A stretch of 64,000 nt of DNA from Actinomycetota bacterium (GTDB lineage Bacteria > Actinomycetota > Acidimicrobiia > Acidimicrobiales > Ilumatobacteraceae), in contig CANGIP010000009.1 of assembly GCA_947454105.1 (NCBI GenBank), forward strand, positions 1-64,000, given 5' to 3'. The notes under the pieces were generated by a model, which was given only the letters and a program-made list of their open reading frames with translations, was not told where the DNA came from and ran no database searches. Positions 1-8,218 of the stretch are shown in pieces. The translations under genes and the position numbers were made by a program. How positions within the stretch are numbered: position 1 is the first letter of the stretch; each line of letters begins with the position of its first letter.

Positions 1-352
1 CGTCAATCGCAAATTCAATTAACTTCTCCGCTGAACATTGCCGAACCTGTAAACGCAAGAGGGAAATATTGATTTTGTCTTCACTCTGAAGAGTTGTTGG
101 GAACAAGATGCCCAAGAGTTCATGATCTTCGGGGCGTGCCAAGTTAATCGCGACCCAATGCTGGTCACTAGTCAACATCAGATGACACGAACCACCAACG
201 CTTTGCGAAGGGCCTGCCTGCCAACTGGTGTGACGCACTCTTTGCGCTAGTAATTCCTGCGGATCAACTGTGAAACCAGACAGCAACGCAAACTCACTGG
301 CTAACCAATTCAACTGCTGAAGTTCGGGCGATCCCTCACGTAGAAATTTCAT
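1..352 (-). CDS. CaiB/BaiF-type (family III) CoA transferase, N-terminal part, cut by window edge
   Basis: An open frame on the minus strand begins with ATG at 352-350 and stays open for 117 codons to the left edge, so the gene continues outside the window. The protein begins MKFLREGSPELQQLNWLAS and contains GGSCHLMLTSDQHWVAINLA, which resembles the G-G-S-C-R-L-L...W-V-A-V-N-L-A-R-P stretch of family III CoA transferases found with actinobacterial acyl-CoA degradation genes. These enzymes move CoA between carboxylic acids in the cytoplasm. The start overlaps the stop of the upstream crotonase by 17 bp, so the two are probably translated together. Family assignment rests on only about a third of the usual length; the reading frame itself is clear. 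Confidence 0.6.
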   Translation of the reverse strand, partial: MKFLREGSPELQQLNWLASEFALLSGFTVDPQELLAQRVRHTSWQAGPSQSVGGSCHLMLTSDQHWVAINLARPEDHELLGILFPTTLQSEDKINISLLRLQVRQCSAEKLIEFAID

Positions 353-1310
353 CAATAAGGCCCCATTCACAAGCCCTGTGCGCGTCAATTGCTCGGCCGG
401 TTAACGCCAACCACGCAGTTCGTTGACGGCCAATTCGTCGCGGCAAACTCGCGGTGCCCCCGGCTCCTGGAACAAGACCCAGGGCAATCTCGGGCAAGCA
501 CAGGCGAGTATCCCGAGTCGCAATCACCCATCCAGCAAACGCAGGTAGTTCTACTCCGGCTCCAAAATTCTCACCATGCAATTCGCAACGCAATTGCTTG
601 CCAAGTCTTTCTCTCAATGCATTCAGACTTGCACCAACACTTGATGTCAATCGAGAAATATGTGCGGTCACAGGATCAGCGAATGAACCGAACTCATCTA
701 AGTCGCCGCCACTTGAAAAGTTTGAGCCTGCGCCACGCAATGTGACTGCGCGAATATTCTTGTCAGCCAGCGCAACTTGCAGAATCTCGGCGAGCGCACT
801 TCTCATCTGTGATGAATAGGCGTTGCGTCGTGTCGGCCGATTGAGAGTGATCATCAGGTGATCATCAATACGTTCACTGAGAACCGAACTCTCTTCGTCA
901 ATTTCGGCTGTCTTATTTACTCGCTGGTTTTTCCATTGGGCAAACTCGGAGCCACTTTGCAACAACGAATACGTTGATGACTCGGCGATCAAAGATTCTT
1001 CAATTGTCCGATTCTCAACCCCACGTAATAGCAACGTCGTAGACAGCGCTGCTTGAGGACAACGATCAATCGTCGTCAAGATGTCATCCAGGTCACGATC
1101 GTTGTCAACCACGACATCGCAATGATTGGTCAGGTCATCTTCACCTCCCCGACGAGCGATCACGATGCACGGCATCGTCCCCAACGGCGTGACCTCAACC
1201 AACGGATCGGTATCAACCAGTGCCACCGTGATACCGCGCACATGGCTCAGCGATTCTCGATCAAGTTCACTTTGGGTATTGAATTCAGAGGTCGTGAATT
1301 GGGCGAGCAC
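336..1310 (-). CDS. Enoyl-CoA hydratase/isomerase (crotonase) family protein with N-terminal extension and short C-terminus
   Basis: The last ~178 residues are a crotonase fold: ITLNRPTRRNAY, the oxyanion-hole segment FSSGGDLDEFG, then GAGVELPAF and LPEIALGLVPGAGG, which hold the two glutamates used for hydration in classical enoyl-CoA hydratases. About 145 residues of unrecognised sequence precede it. The protein stops just after GLIDEIST, where the family normally continues for ~60 residues of trimerisation helices, so it may be a divergent subfamily rather than a standard beta-oxidation hydratase. The open frame extends to 1424, but the GTG at 1310 avoids overlap with the divergent gene at 1385; the start is uncertain. 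It is followed by an overlapping CoA transferase, which fits an acyl-CoA catabolic operon. Confidence 0.7.
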   Translation of the reverse strand: MLAQFTTSEFNTQSELDRESLSHVRGITVALVDTDPLVEVTPLGTMPCIVIARRGGEDDLTNHCDVVVDNDRDLDDILTTIDRCPQAALSTTLLLRGVENRTIEESLIAESSTYSLLQSGSEFAQWKNQRVNKTAEIDEESSVLSERIDDHLMITLNRPTRRNAYSSQMRSALAEILQVALADKNIRAVTLRGAGSNFSSGGDLDEFGSFADPVTAHISRLTSSVGASLNALRERLGKQLRCELHGENFGAGVELPAFAGWVIATRDTRLCLPEIALGLVPGAGGTASLPRRIGRQRTAWLALTGRAIDAHRACEWGLIDEIST

Positions 1311-1384
1311 CTTCGCACAGTACGCCCCGATCCCATCCTTGTGCCGACATCTTTCAGGCACGCCCCTGCAAAGATCTTTAGCCC

Positions 1385-2095
1385 ATGGATCCCAACGACG
1401 AAGAAGAACTCGACAGCTACACACACTGGGATACCAGCCAAGAAAGCATGCTGTCCTATTGGTTCGAGACCAATCCCTATCTCACTCCCGAGTCAGTGCT
1501 CGACCTTGTTTTGACTGCGTCGAGTGCAGTCACTGGTATTCAACGTGGGCAAACAGTGATTGACATCTATCCGCATGCTGATGGTCCGGTGACGGGCGAA
1601 TGGCTGCGAATCAGCGGTTGTCACCGTCATTGGGTGGCCATGATTGGCGGCCGACCCGACCGTCATTTCGGCGAAATTCCCGATGATTTGCAAGACGAAC
1701 TTGTTGCCGATGGTTGGAACGCCGTTGCCAAGATCGACCAAAATTTTCAGGTCATTCCCTGTGAAACCTGCGGAATCGTTCATCCTTTTGACTTTGAATT
1801 TTCGCCCGACGACGACCCTTCACAGTTCCGTACGGTCATGAAGGTCGTTAATGCTGGTCGCCGAGTCATCGGAGCGCCAATCGGCGGGTGGTACGTCCAG
1901 GCCTCCATGACGCACGACTCAACGGACCCCGATGACCCAGAGCAGATGCCTGTCGCCTACCTTGATTTGGTCGAGATGATCGGCTTGGAATACCTCCACT
2001 ATGCGGTTTGGCCGGTCAATTCACCCTTCGCAAAACTCGCTTGCAAATTAAATTTGCACGAAATTCACGCCGGAGAATGCTCAGAAATAGCCTGA
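1385..2095 (+). CDS. Unrecognised conserved-looking acidic protein (236 aa)
   Basis: I do not recognise this protein. It is cytoplasmic-looking, with no signal or membrane segment, and rich in Asp/Glu. Features include a tryptophan-rich centre (GEWLRISGCHRHWVAMIGG), a single C-x-x-C pair (IPCETCGIVHPF) that could bind metal, and an acidic FSPDDDP stretch. The frame is open with normal codon use for 236 codons and no competing long frame on the other strand, which supports a real gene. ATG 1385 has no clear ribosome-binding site; ATG 1445 (MLSYWFETNP) is an alternative. It is divergent from the crotonase gene and shows no operon link with the regulator at 2249, from which it is separated by a promoter-bearing gap. 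Confidence 0.6.
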   Translation: MDPNDEEELDSYTHWDTSQESMLSYWFETNPYLTPESVLDLVLTASSAVTGIQRGQTVIDIYPHADGPVTGEWLRISGCHRHWVAMIGGRPDRHFGEIPDDLQDELVADGWNAVAKIDQNFQVIPCETCGIVHPFDFEFSPDDDPSQFRTVMKVVNAGRRVIGAPIGGWYVQASMTHDSTDPDDPEQMPVAYLDLVEMIGLEYLHYAVWPVNSPFAKLACKLNLHEIHAGECSEIA

Positions 2096-2134
2096 CACGC
2101 TGGTCTTATGTATTTAACACTTGCTTTTTAGTAC

Positions 2135-2203
2135 TTGACACTTGATAGTTTGTCAGAAAGACTTGACAAGATGATAGTGTCATGTTGTATCATTTGTTTG
2201 TCA
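2135..2203 (+). promoter_or_regulatory. Promoter region with TGACA/TGTCA inverted repeats upstream of MerR-macro gene
   Basis: The gap contains TTGACA at 2135-2140 and 2163-2168. Each is followed by an inverted TGTCA (2151-2155 and 2178-2182), giving TGACA-N10-TGTCA and TGACA-N9-TGTCA, and a further TTGTCA lies at 2198-2203. The TTGACA at 2163 could act as a -35 box, with -10-like TTGTAT at 2185-2190 or TGTATC at 2186-2191 (spacing 16-17). Repeated half-sites overlapping a promoter fit autoregulation by the DNA-binding protein encoded next. Confidence 0.45.
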
Positions 2204-2248
2204 GGTAGTCGTCAGTCCAAAAACCCAACGTGAACGGAGGTGGCCAGC

Positions 2249-3388
2249 ATGAATGCGCAGTCGAAAAAATTCTTCTTACTTGATGAACTGGTCACCCGAG
2301 CCAATGAATCTCTCCCGACCGAGTTGGCCATCACCGAACGCACCGTTCGCTATTACCAGTCCAACAATCTCATTGGAAAAGGTCTCAAGATCAGCGAGCT
2401 GCCTGAAGAGTTCAGTTCGAAAATCGTTCAGCGCGGCAACCAGCGCTATTTCACCCTGGCCGATTGCACAACAGTTGTCGACATTCGTACCGCTCTCGAA
2501 AAGGGTGCGTCCATCGAACTTCTGGGTGGTGGACGCAGCCAAGTTAACGATGAGCAATATCTCTCACCGGTTCTGCAGTCTCGTTCGTACGAGATGAGCG
2601 AAATCGTCAGCGATTACATTTCGCTACCCGAAGTTCAAGATGCCTGGTCTTTGCAATTGCGCAGCGACCTCACTCTCAACGGAACTGGCGCACGTCCAAA
2701 CGTTGACACCATCAGAGAATTGCAAAAATTTGTCAACCTGAACTTTGCCCCCGAGCAAACAATGCAATCTTCTGACGAGTACGAAGACGACGACGAACCC
2801 ACCACTGGTCGTGTTCGTATCGAAATCGAACTCGTTGATATTGCTGCTCCATTTAGCGGCCTGCTCGTCAATGCTTCAAACGCCGAAGTCACTCCTGGTG
2901 GCGGCGTATCGGGCCGAATTTGGGAAGTGTGCGGAGTTGAAGAACTCTCGCCGCAACGCGCAAATAGCAAGTTGCCTCTCAAACCGGGTCAAGTGGCATT
3001 CACGACTGCCGGCCGAGGCGAATCCCGCGGTTTTACTGGCGTTATTCATGCCTACGGCCCGCGCTGGACCAGTCCCGTGGACAAAGAATCCTTGAGTAAG
3101 GGTAAGAAGCAAACCCCAACGAACGGCGAAGAACAAACTCTGATCCGTACATGGGAAAACATTCTGAAAATGGCCGACGAGCGCAGCGAAAGCCGTCTCG
3201 CCGCACCACTGATTTCATCTGGCCTTTTCGGCTACCCATTTCAAGACTGTGCTGAAGTCACCTTCAAAACTCTCTTGGAAACACCAACTCGGGTCACCCA
3301 CGTGCACTTTCGCACGGTGAGCCGACGTTCATTTGATCAACTTGTCGAGGCCCGCAATCGGGTCCTGCGCAAGTTGGACATTGCATAA
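2249..3388 (+). CDS. MerR-type HTH fused to a macro (ADP-ribose-binding) domain; putative transcriptional regulator
   Basis: Residues ~8-95 look like a MerR winged HTH: LAITERTVRYYQSNNLIGKG, then NQRYFTLADCTTVVDIRTAL. After an acidic linker (DEYEDDDEPTTG), residues ~187-372 match a macro domain: LLVNASNAEVTPGGGVSG (the V-N-A-x-N...G-G-G-V phosphate loop), FTTAGRG, VIHAYGPRW, and LAAPLISSGLFGYPF (second ligand loop). Macro domains bind ADP-ribose or related NAD metabolites, so this may be a transcription factor that senses such a ligand; that is inference. ATG 2249 is preferred because CGGAGG sits 8 bases upstream; an upstream in-frame GTG at 2240 lies within that site. It is followed by two sigma-like genes on the same strand. 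I know of no named regulator with this exact architecture. Confidence 0.8.
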   Translation: MNAQSKKFFLLDELVTRANESLPTELAITERTVRYYQSNNLIGKGLKISELPEEFSSKIVQRGNQRYFTLADCTTVVDIRTALEKGASIELLGGGRSQVNDEQYLSPVLQSRSYEMSEIVSDYISLPEVQDAWSLQLRSDLTLNGTGARPNVDTIRELQKFVNLNFAPEQTMQSSDEYEDDDEPTTGRVRIEIELVDIAAPFSGLLVNASNAEVTPGGGVSGRIWEVCGVEELSPQRANSKLPLKPGQVAFTTAGRGESRGFTGVIHAYGPRWTSPVDKESLSKGKKQTPTNGEEQTLIRTWENILKMADERSESRLAAPLISSGLFGYPFQDCAEVTFKTLLETPTRVTHVHFRTVSRRSFDQLVEARNRVLRKLDIA

Positions 3389-3397
3389 TCCGCACGA

Positions 3398-3452
3398 CCG
3401 ACATATCCCTAAAACGGACATTGTCGGGGAACTGTCATACAGGCCCCTGACA
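3398..3452 (+). promoter_or_regulatory. Inverted repeats upstream of the sigma-like pair
   Basis: In the 203-bp gap after the MerR-macro gene, CCGACA (3398-3403) pairs with TGTCGG (3422-3427), and TGTCA (3433-3437) pairs with TGACA (3448-3452) across 10 bases; the latter is flanked by AACT and AGTT, extending the symmetry. The half-sites resemble those upstream of 2249, so the fusion regulator may act here too. No strong -35/-10 pair is obvious in the remainder of the gap (3453-3580), which is C-rich. Confidence 0.4.
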
Positions 3453-3591
3453 TAGTTATCAACCCCGCCCGAACCCGTTTCACCCGAAACGCCGACCCAG
3501 AAAGCAGGCCACTGCCCTGAAGCCAACACCCGAAAACCCCAAGTACCTGACAACTAATCATTCACAACGAAACGAACAAGGAGACACAGAG

Positions 3592-4203
3592 ATGAACAGC
3601 AACGAGATGACCCCAGGAAAGAACGTGACAATGAATGAGTTAGAAATCAATCAGTACTTCAAGGAATTTCTGACTGCACTCGATCGCAAAGTGCAGAACA
3701 TTCCCGGTTTTCGGTTGGCAGAAGCAGATGACTTCAAGGGATATTGCGGACTTTGGCTAGTTGAGCGTCAGCATCTGATGAACAAATACAAGGCGCACGT
3801 GTTGGCATCGGTCATTGCGAGTCAGCGGGCGGTTGATTTCATTCGACAGATGAATCGACAAGTTCCGCAAGGACGTTACGTGAAAGACGTTGAAGCACGC
3901 GACCGTCAAGCAATTCAGTATTTAGACAGTGTTCTCAATAGTGACGACGGTGATTCCACTCACCAGAATTTCTTAGCAACACCTGATGATCTTGAAGAAG
4001 GTGTCGTCAACAATCTCATGTTGAGTTCGTTGTTGAAAGCAATGACACCTCGTCAACAGCAGGTGTACCTACTCGTTGAAGTTGAGGGCAACCGGGTTGT
4101 CGAAGCCGCCCAAGTCATGGGCGTGCGTCGAGAAATGGCGCAGCGTGAATTAGGTGTTGCGCGCACAGTCGTTGAAAAACTCAGAAGTGAGTTCGACAAC
4201 TGA
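3592..4203 (+). CDS. Divergent sigma-70-like protein, copy 1 (203 aa)
   Basis: The N-terminal half (residues ~15-85) ends in VIASQRAVDFIRQMNRQ, which looks like sigma region 2 (R-A-x-D-x-I-R). The C-terminal part, MTPRQQQVYLLVEVEGNRVV followed by EAAQVMGVRREMAQREL, looks like the region 4 helix-turn-helix; a variable acidic linker separates them. That layout fits an ECF-like sigma factor, but both regions are weak matches and promoter recognition is unproven. AAGGAG sits 8 bases before ATG 3592. The protein shares N-terminal spacing and the RA-x-D-x-IRQ motif with the next gene, suggesting duplication. Position behind the MerR-macro gene suggests it is a target or partner of that regulator. 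Confidence 0.65.
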   Translation: MNSNEMTPGKNVTMNELEINQYFKEFLTALDRKVQNIPGFRLAEADDFKGYCGLWLVERQHLMNKYKAHVLASVIASQRAVDFIRQMNRQVPQGRYVKDVEARDRQAIQYLDSVLNSDDGDSTHQNFLATPDDLEEGVVNNLMLSSLLKAMTPRQQQVYLLVEVEGNRVVEAAQVMGVRREMAQRELGVARTVVEKLRSEFDN

Positions 4204-4247
4204 TTCACCAAACTATCCGTCAATTATCAACCAAACAGAGGAGCCCC

Positions 4248-4835
4248 ATGGAATTAACCAACGAACAAAAGAATTACGTCATCACCTTTGAGACCGCCGT
4301 GCAGCGACTCGTGATGAACATGCCCAACATCCACATGTCAGCACGTATGGACGTTGTGCGTTACATCACTGAGTGGCTCTTACGTCGCCCGCAGTTTTTC
4401 ACCAGCCACACTCCCTTGCACTTGGCTCGTGCAGTTACCCGTACTCGTGCAATCGACTACATCCGTCAACAAGCTCGTCAATCGGCCGAGCGCACTTGGA
4501 ACGATATTGACAAGTGTTTTGTCGGCAACGTCGCACTTGACGAGATGCTGGTTCAGATCAGCGCCAGCGATGCCAGCACGTACGAAGAAGCGTTAAACCC
4601 TGAATCAATTTTCTTCACCAAAATGAGTCGCGAGATCATTGATCAAGCACTCATCAAACACCTCACCAAAAAGCAATACGACGTCTTTACCTTGCGGGCA
4701 TTTGAAGAGTTCAATGTCAACGAAATCGCAGCCCTCACGCGCAGCAAGCATTACAACGTGTCGCGTCTGTACACCCAGGCCCAAAAGCGTCTCCGTAAGG
4801 TCTATGTTGCGAACCCCGAAGAGTTGGGTCTCTGA
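4248..4835 (+). CDS. Divergent sigma-70-like protein, copy 2 (195 aa)
   Basis: Paralogue of the previous gene. LARAVTRTRAIDYIRQQARQ at residues ~65-85 is the region 2-like segment, and LTKKQYDVFTLRAFEEFNVN with EIAALTRSKHYNVSRLYTQA near the C-terminus is the region 4-like HTH. GAGGAG precedes ATG 4248, 44 bp after the first copy, consistent with one transcript. Sequence identity between the two copies is low outside the motifs, so they have probably specialised. Promoter specificity cannot be read from the sequence. A phage-type late activator is another possibility, but no phage genes are nearby. Confidence 0.65.
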   Translation: MELTNEQKNYVITFETAVQRLVMNMPNIHMSARMDVVRYITEWLLRRPQFFTSHTPLHLARAVTRTRAIDYIRQQARQSAERTWNDIDKCFVGNVALDEMLVQISASDASTYEEALNPESIFFTKMSREIIDQALIKHLTKKQYDVFTLRAFEEFNVNEIAALTRSKHYNVSRLYTQAQKRLRKVYVANPEELGL

Positions 4836-4944
4836 CCCAACTCCCCCAGCGTGTGACCCTTGTTCGACTCCACATTTGGCATACAACACGTTTGGGGTAT
4901 ATAAGCCGTAGGCTGGACACCCTTACAGAGCAGGAGAAACGCTC

Positions 4945-6753
4945 ATGGATACATCAACCAGCGTGGACACCGGCTTTGCCGATTTAGGACTACGTCCAGA
5001 GATACTTAAGGCCCTGGCGGGCCTTGGCTACGAGGAACCGACGCCTATTCAACGCGAGGCCATTCCCCACATGATTAACGGCAAAGACCTTTTAGGTCAA
5101 GCCGCAACCGGTACCGGTAAAACAGCAGCGTTCGCGTTGCCGATTTTGCAATTACTCGACATGAATAACGATCGACCATCGCCAGTGGCGTTGGTTCTCG
5201 TGCCAACCCGCGAACTTGCGATGCAGGTTTCTGAGGCCATCTATAAGTACGGACACGATCTTCGTGCTCGTTGCGTTCCGATTTACGGTGGCCAGCCCAT
5301 CGGACGTCAAATCGACGCTTTGAGTCGTGGCACCCACGTCGTCGTGGCAACACCAGGACGCGCGCTTGACCACATTCGCAAGAAGACACTCAAGCTTGAG
5401 AACATTCAAATGGTTGTTCTTGACGAGGCCGACGAAATGCTCGACATGGGATTTGCCGAAGATCTTGAGGCAATTCTTGAATCAACTCCGAAAGAACGTC
5501 AGACGGTTTTGTTCTCGGCAACGATGCCGCCACGCATTGATGCCATTGCACGTCGTCATCAGCGTGATCCAATTCGCATCACGATTCAGCGTTCAACAAA
5601 CGAATCTGGCACTTCGCCTTTGGTGAAGCAGTCGGCGTACATGATTCCGCGTCACCACAAGGCTGCAGCTCTCGGACGCATTCTTGATATTGAAGCGCCA
5701 GAAGCAGCCATCGTTTTCTGTCGTACCCGAGGCGAAGTTGATCAACTCACCGAAACCCTGAATGGTCGCGGTTACCGTGCCGAAGCACTTCACGGTGGAA
5801 TGGATCAAGAACAACGTGACCGCGTGATGGGTCGAGTACGTTCAGGCGTCGCCGAGTTGCTCATTGCAACCGACGTTGCGGCTCGTGGTCTTGACATTGA
5901 TCACCTCACCCATGTTGTGAACTACGACGTGCCTTCGGCTCCAGAGTCGTACGTGCACCGCATCGGTCGTGTTGGTCGTGCCGGACGTGAAGGCGTTGCG
6001 ATTACTTTGGCCGAACCTCGCGAACAGCGCATGCTGCAAAACATTGAGCGTCTCACCAAGATCAAGATTCCGTTCGAAAAAGTTCCGTCGGTTGAAGCAC
6101 TCCGTGCCCGTCAAATGGAACTCACCACCGAAACATTGCGTGAGGCCTTGGCTGGCGGATCGCAAGAACGATTCGAATCAGTTTTGACCGACCTGTTGCA
6201 AGAGTTCAACATTGAACAAATCGCTCTAGCTGCAATCAAACTCACACATGATGCCGAACAATCATCACTTGAAGAAGTCGACATTCCCGACTTGTCAAAC
6301 GGTGACCCTCGTGATCGTCGTGATCGTGGCGATCGTCGCGACGGACGCGATGGACGACGTGATGATCGTCGCGGTGACAGCCGTGGCGACAGTCGCGAGC
6401 GTTTCGATCGCAGTGGTAGCAACGATCGCAGCAGTCGTTTTGGTCGCGATGAGCGCCCCGACCGTGGTGGACGTTTCGAACGTGGACCGGCTCGTGGACG
6501 TGGATCAGGACCGACTGCCAAGTTGTATGTCGGACTCGGCCGCAAAGCTGGCATCCGTCCTCAGGACTTAGTTGGAGCAATTGCTAACGAAAGTGGCATC
6601 TCTGGTCGCGACATCGGTGACATCAAAGTTTCTGATCAGTTCTCAATCGTTGAAGTTCCAGGCAACGAGATGGACAACATCTTGAACACCATGAAGAACG
6701 TCAGCATCCGTGGCAAAAAAGCCAATGTCCGGTTGTATCGAGATGAACGCTGA
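4945..6753 (+). CDS. deaD: DEAD-box ATP-dependent RNA helicase with RD-rich linker and DbpA-type RNA-binding domain
   Basis: All helicase motifs are visible: Q motif (FADLGLRPEI...PTPIQ), Walker A AATGTGKT (~residue 53), PTRELA, DEAD at residues 160-163, SAT, ATDVAARGLD, and HRIGRVGRAGR. After the core, residues ~450-520 are a low-complexity Asp/Arg/Gly tract, followed by a C-terminal DbpA-like fold (KLYVGLGRKAGIRPQDLVGA). Such enzymes unwind structured RNA in ribosome assembly and cold adaptation. CAGGAG lies upstream of ATG 4945, and the 109-bp leader contains AT-rich promoter-like sequence (TATATA near 4900). The repetitive tract produces long spurious antisense frames. Symbol assigned by architecture; csdA/dbpA naming is equally possible. 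Confidence 0.93.
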   Translation: MDTSTSVDTGFADLGLRPEILKALAGLGYEEPTPIQREAIPHMINGKDLLGQAATGTGKTAAFALPILQLLDMNNDRPSPVALVLVPTRELAMQVSEAIYKYGHDLRARCVPIYGGQPIGRQIDALSRGTHVVVATPGRALDHIRKKTLKLENIQMVVLDEADEMLDMGFAEDLEAILESTPKERQTVLFSATMPPRIDAIARRHQRDPIRITIQRSTNESGTSPLVKQSAYMIPRHHKAAALGRILDIEAPEAAIVFCRTRGEVDQLTETLNGRGYRAEALHGGMDQEQRDRVMGRVRSGVAELLIATDVAARGLDIDHLTHVVNYDVPSAPESYVHRIGRVGRAGREGVAITLAEPREQRMLQNIERLTKIKIPFEKVPSVEALRARQMELTTETLREALAGGSQERFESVLTDLLQEFNIEQIALAAIKLTHDAEQSSLEEVDIPDLSNGDPRDRRDRGDRRDGRDGRRDDRRGDSRGDSRERFDRSGSNDRSSRFGRDERPDRGGRFERGPARGRGSGPTAKLYVGLGRKAGIRPQDLVGAIANESGISGRDIGDIKVSDQFSIVEVPGNEMDNILNTMKNVSIRGKKANVRLYRDER

Positions 6754-7135
6754 GATAGCACACAACCGTTACGTCTTGTTCAGCACGTTCCGCAAAACCG
6801 GAGTGGCTGTCAAGACGGCGGTGTGGATTGCCCCGTTCGGCGACAACGAAGCTTGTTTCACCGTTGGTGGTGACTCAGGCAAAGTCAAACGCCTTCGCAA
6901 TAACCCGAACGCCACACTTCAACAGTGCGATGTTCGTGGTCGAGTCATCGCCGGCACCCCTGTCGTTGAAGCAACTGCACGGGTTGTTACCGGAGCCGAA
7001 TGCGAACCCGTCTATGTAGCAATGCGCAACAAATACAAGATTCAGTTTCGGCTCTTAACGTGGTCAAGTGCCATCACTTCAAAGATCAAGCGTCAGTCCG
7101 TTGCTGACGCGGCGATCATCGTGACTTTCAAATAA
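6743..7135 (+). CDS. PPOX-class (F420-type) pyridoxamine-phosphate-oxidase-fold protein
   Basis: This 130-residue single-domain protein matches the actinobacterial split-barrel PPOX family that uses F420 or flavins: YVLFSTFRKTGVAVKTAVW, then GDSGKVKRLRNNPNATLQ and CDVRGRVIAG, plus a late KYKIQF. The conserved S-G-K-x-K-R-L-R-N-N-P segment is the typical cofactor-contact region. It probably catalyses a small redox step on an unknown substrate. ATG 6743 overlaps the helicase stop by 11 bp, so it is translated with the helicase; an in-frame upstream ATG at 6710 lies deep inside the helicase gene and is less likely. It ends 3 bp from the convergent deacetylase-like gene. Confidence 0.82.
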   Translation: MNAEIAHNRYVLFSTFRKTGVAVKTAVWIAPFGDNEACFTVGGDSGKVKRLRNNPNATLQQCDVRGRVIAGTPVVEATARVVTGAECEPVYVAMRNKYKIQFRLLTWSSAITSKIKRQSVADAAIIVTFK

Positions 7136-7138
7136 CCG

Positions 7139-8056
7139 TCAAAAAGTCACATCGGTGTATATCCGCGCTGCTTCTTCGATGGTGATGCGATGCAACGATG
7201 CGACATCTCGTTTGGTGAATGAGTCACCGCTGTAGCCGCCGGCTAATACCCAGACGATCGGCAAATTGTGCGACTTGGACCATTCAAAAACCATCGCCTC
7301 TCGTCGACGAATGACTTCAGTATTGATGCCGGTGACACCACCGGCTTTTTCATGCGGATCCATGCCGGCGTTGTAGATCACTAGGTCTATCGATTGCGGG
7401 TCTGCGATGTCAGAAAGACTCTGCTCAATCGTGGAGAGATATTGACTTGCTCCAACAATCTTCAGTTGAGCAAATGGAGCATTGTGATACTGATCAAACG
7501 ATGACACCGACACATCAACTTGTTCAATGCCATCAATATCTTGGTCTCGCAACAAACCAATGAGTTCTTTGGTACCGCCGCCACAGTGCGCATCAAGATC
7601 AAGAATCAAAACTCGTCGCGCACCAAGTTTCAATGCTTGACGTGCACCAATGACCAGACCATTAAATGTGCAAAAACCTGAGCCATGATCGTATTTGGCG
7701 TGATGCAAGCCGCTCGAGAGAGAACCTGCACATCCACCATTTTCAAGAACAGTTTCGACTGCTCGCAAAACTCCGCCTGTTGTGGCCAGAACCGAGGTAG
7801 CCGATTCATCGTCACTCGAGAATTGACCGCCATGGCCGTTTAAAACTCTGTCAACATACGTCTCATCGTGAACTGACACAATGTCGTGACGTGTCGCAGG
7901 TGTCGGACTCACAACGCGCGTGCCTGCGACCGGATCATGGGTCAGTAGGTCGGCTAATTCGCCAGCTTTTCCGATGGTGTCAAATGCCCCATCAATGATG
8001 TATTCGGGTGAGAAATAGATGGACATGTGGTGGTTGTTCACATGGTGCTGAATCAT
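7139..8056 (-). CDS. Histone-deacetylase/AcuC-family zinc hydrolase
   Basis: Class I/II deacetylase-fold residues are visible: SLSSGLHHAKYDHGSGFCTF carries the catalytic His-His pair, LILDLDAHCGGGT carries the Asp-x-His zinc ligands, and YNAGMDPHE carries the third ligand Asp. Bacterial members deacetylate small molecules such as polyamines, acetoin-linked proteins or acyl-lysines; the substrate here is unknown. Length (305 aa) is normal. Start 8056 is chosen because GAAGGGA lies upstream and the family's first strand follows at once; a much longer open frame reaches 8218, adding 54 residues that look non-homologous. It is divergent from the NYN gene. Confidence 0.85.
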   Translation of the reverse strand: MIQHHVNNHHMSIYFSPEYIIDGAFDTIGKAGELADLLTHDPVAGTRVVSPTPATRHDIVSVHDETYVDRVLNGHGGQFSSDDESATSVLATTGGVLRAVETVLENGGCAGSLSSGLHHAKYDHGSGFCTFNGLVIGARQALKLGARRVLILDLDAHCGGGTKELIGLLRDQDIDGIEQVDVSVSSFDQYHNAPFAQLKIVGASQYLSTIEQSLSDIADPQSIDLVIYNAGMDPHEKAGGVTGINTEVIRRREAMVFEWSKSHNLPIVWVLAGGYSGDSFTKRDVASLHRITIEEAARIYTDVTF

Positions 8057-8218
8057 GGTTGTCCCTTCAACGGTGATCGGCGGAAAACTCCGCCCTACAT
8101 AAACGCTCAGAAGGGCCAAAAGTGTGTTCTCGAAAACTTGAGTAGACGGCGCACATTTTGGTGTGACTGCATCGTTCATGTTTGTAACAACTAACAAAAC
8201 GACAAACACGGAGCCCAT

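Noticed and set aside
2249-4835. Prophage or plasmid fragment
   Set aside because: No integrase, terminase, capsid or partition genes, and composition matches the flanks; a chromosomal regulatory module fits better.
6111-6580. Long antisense frames opposite the helicase Asp/Arg-rich tract
   Set aside because: They translate to low-complexity Arg/Ser or His/Asp runs that mirror the repetitive linker and have no homology or start signals.
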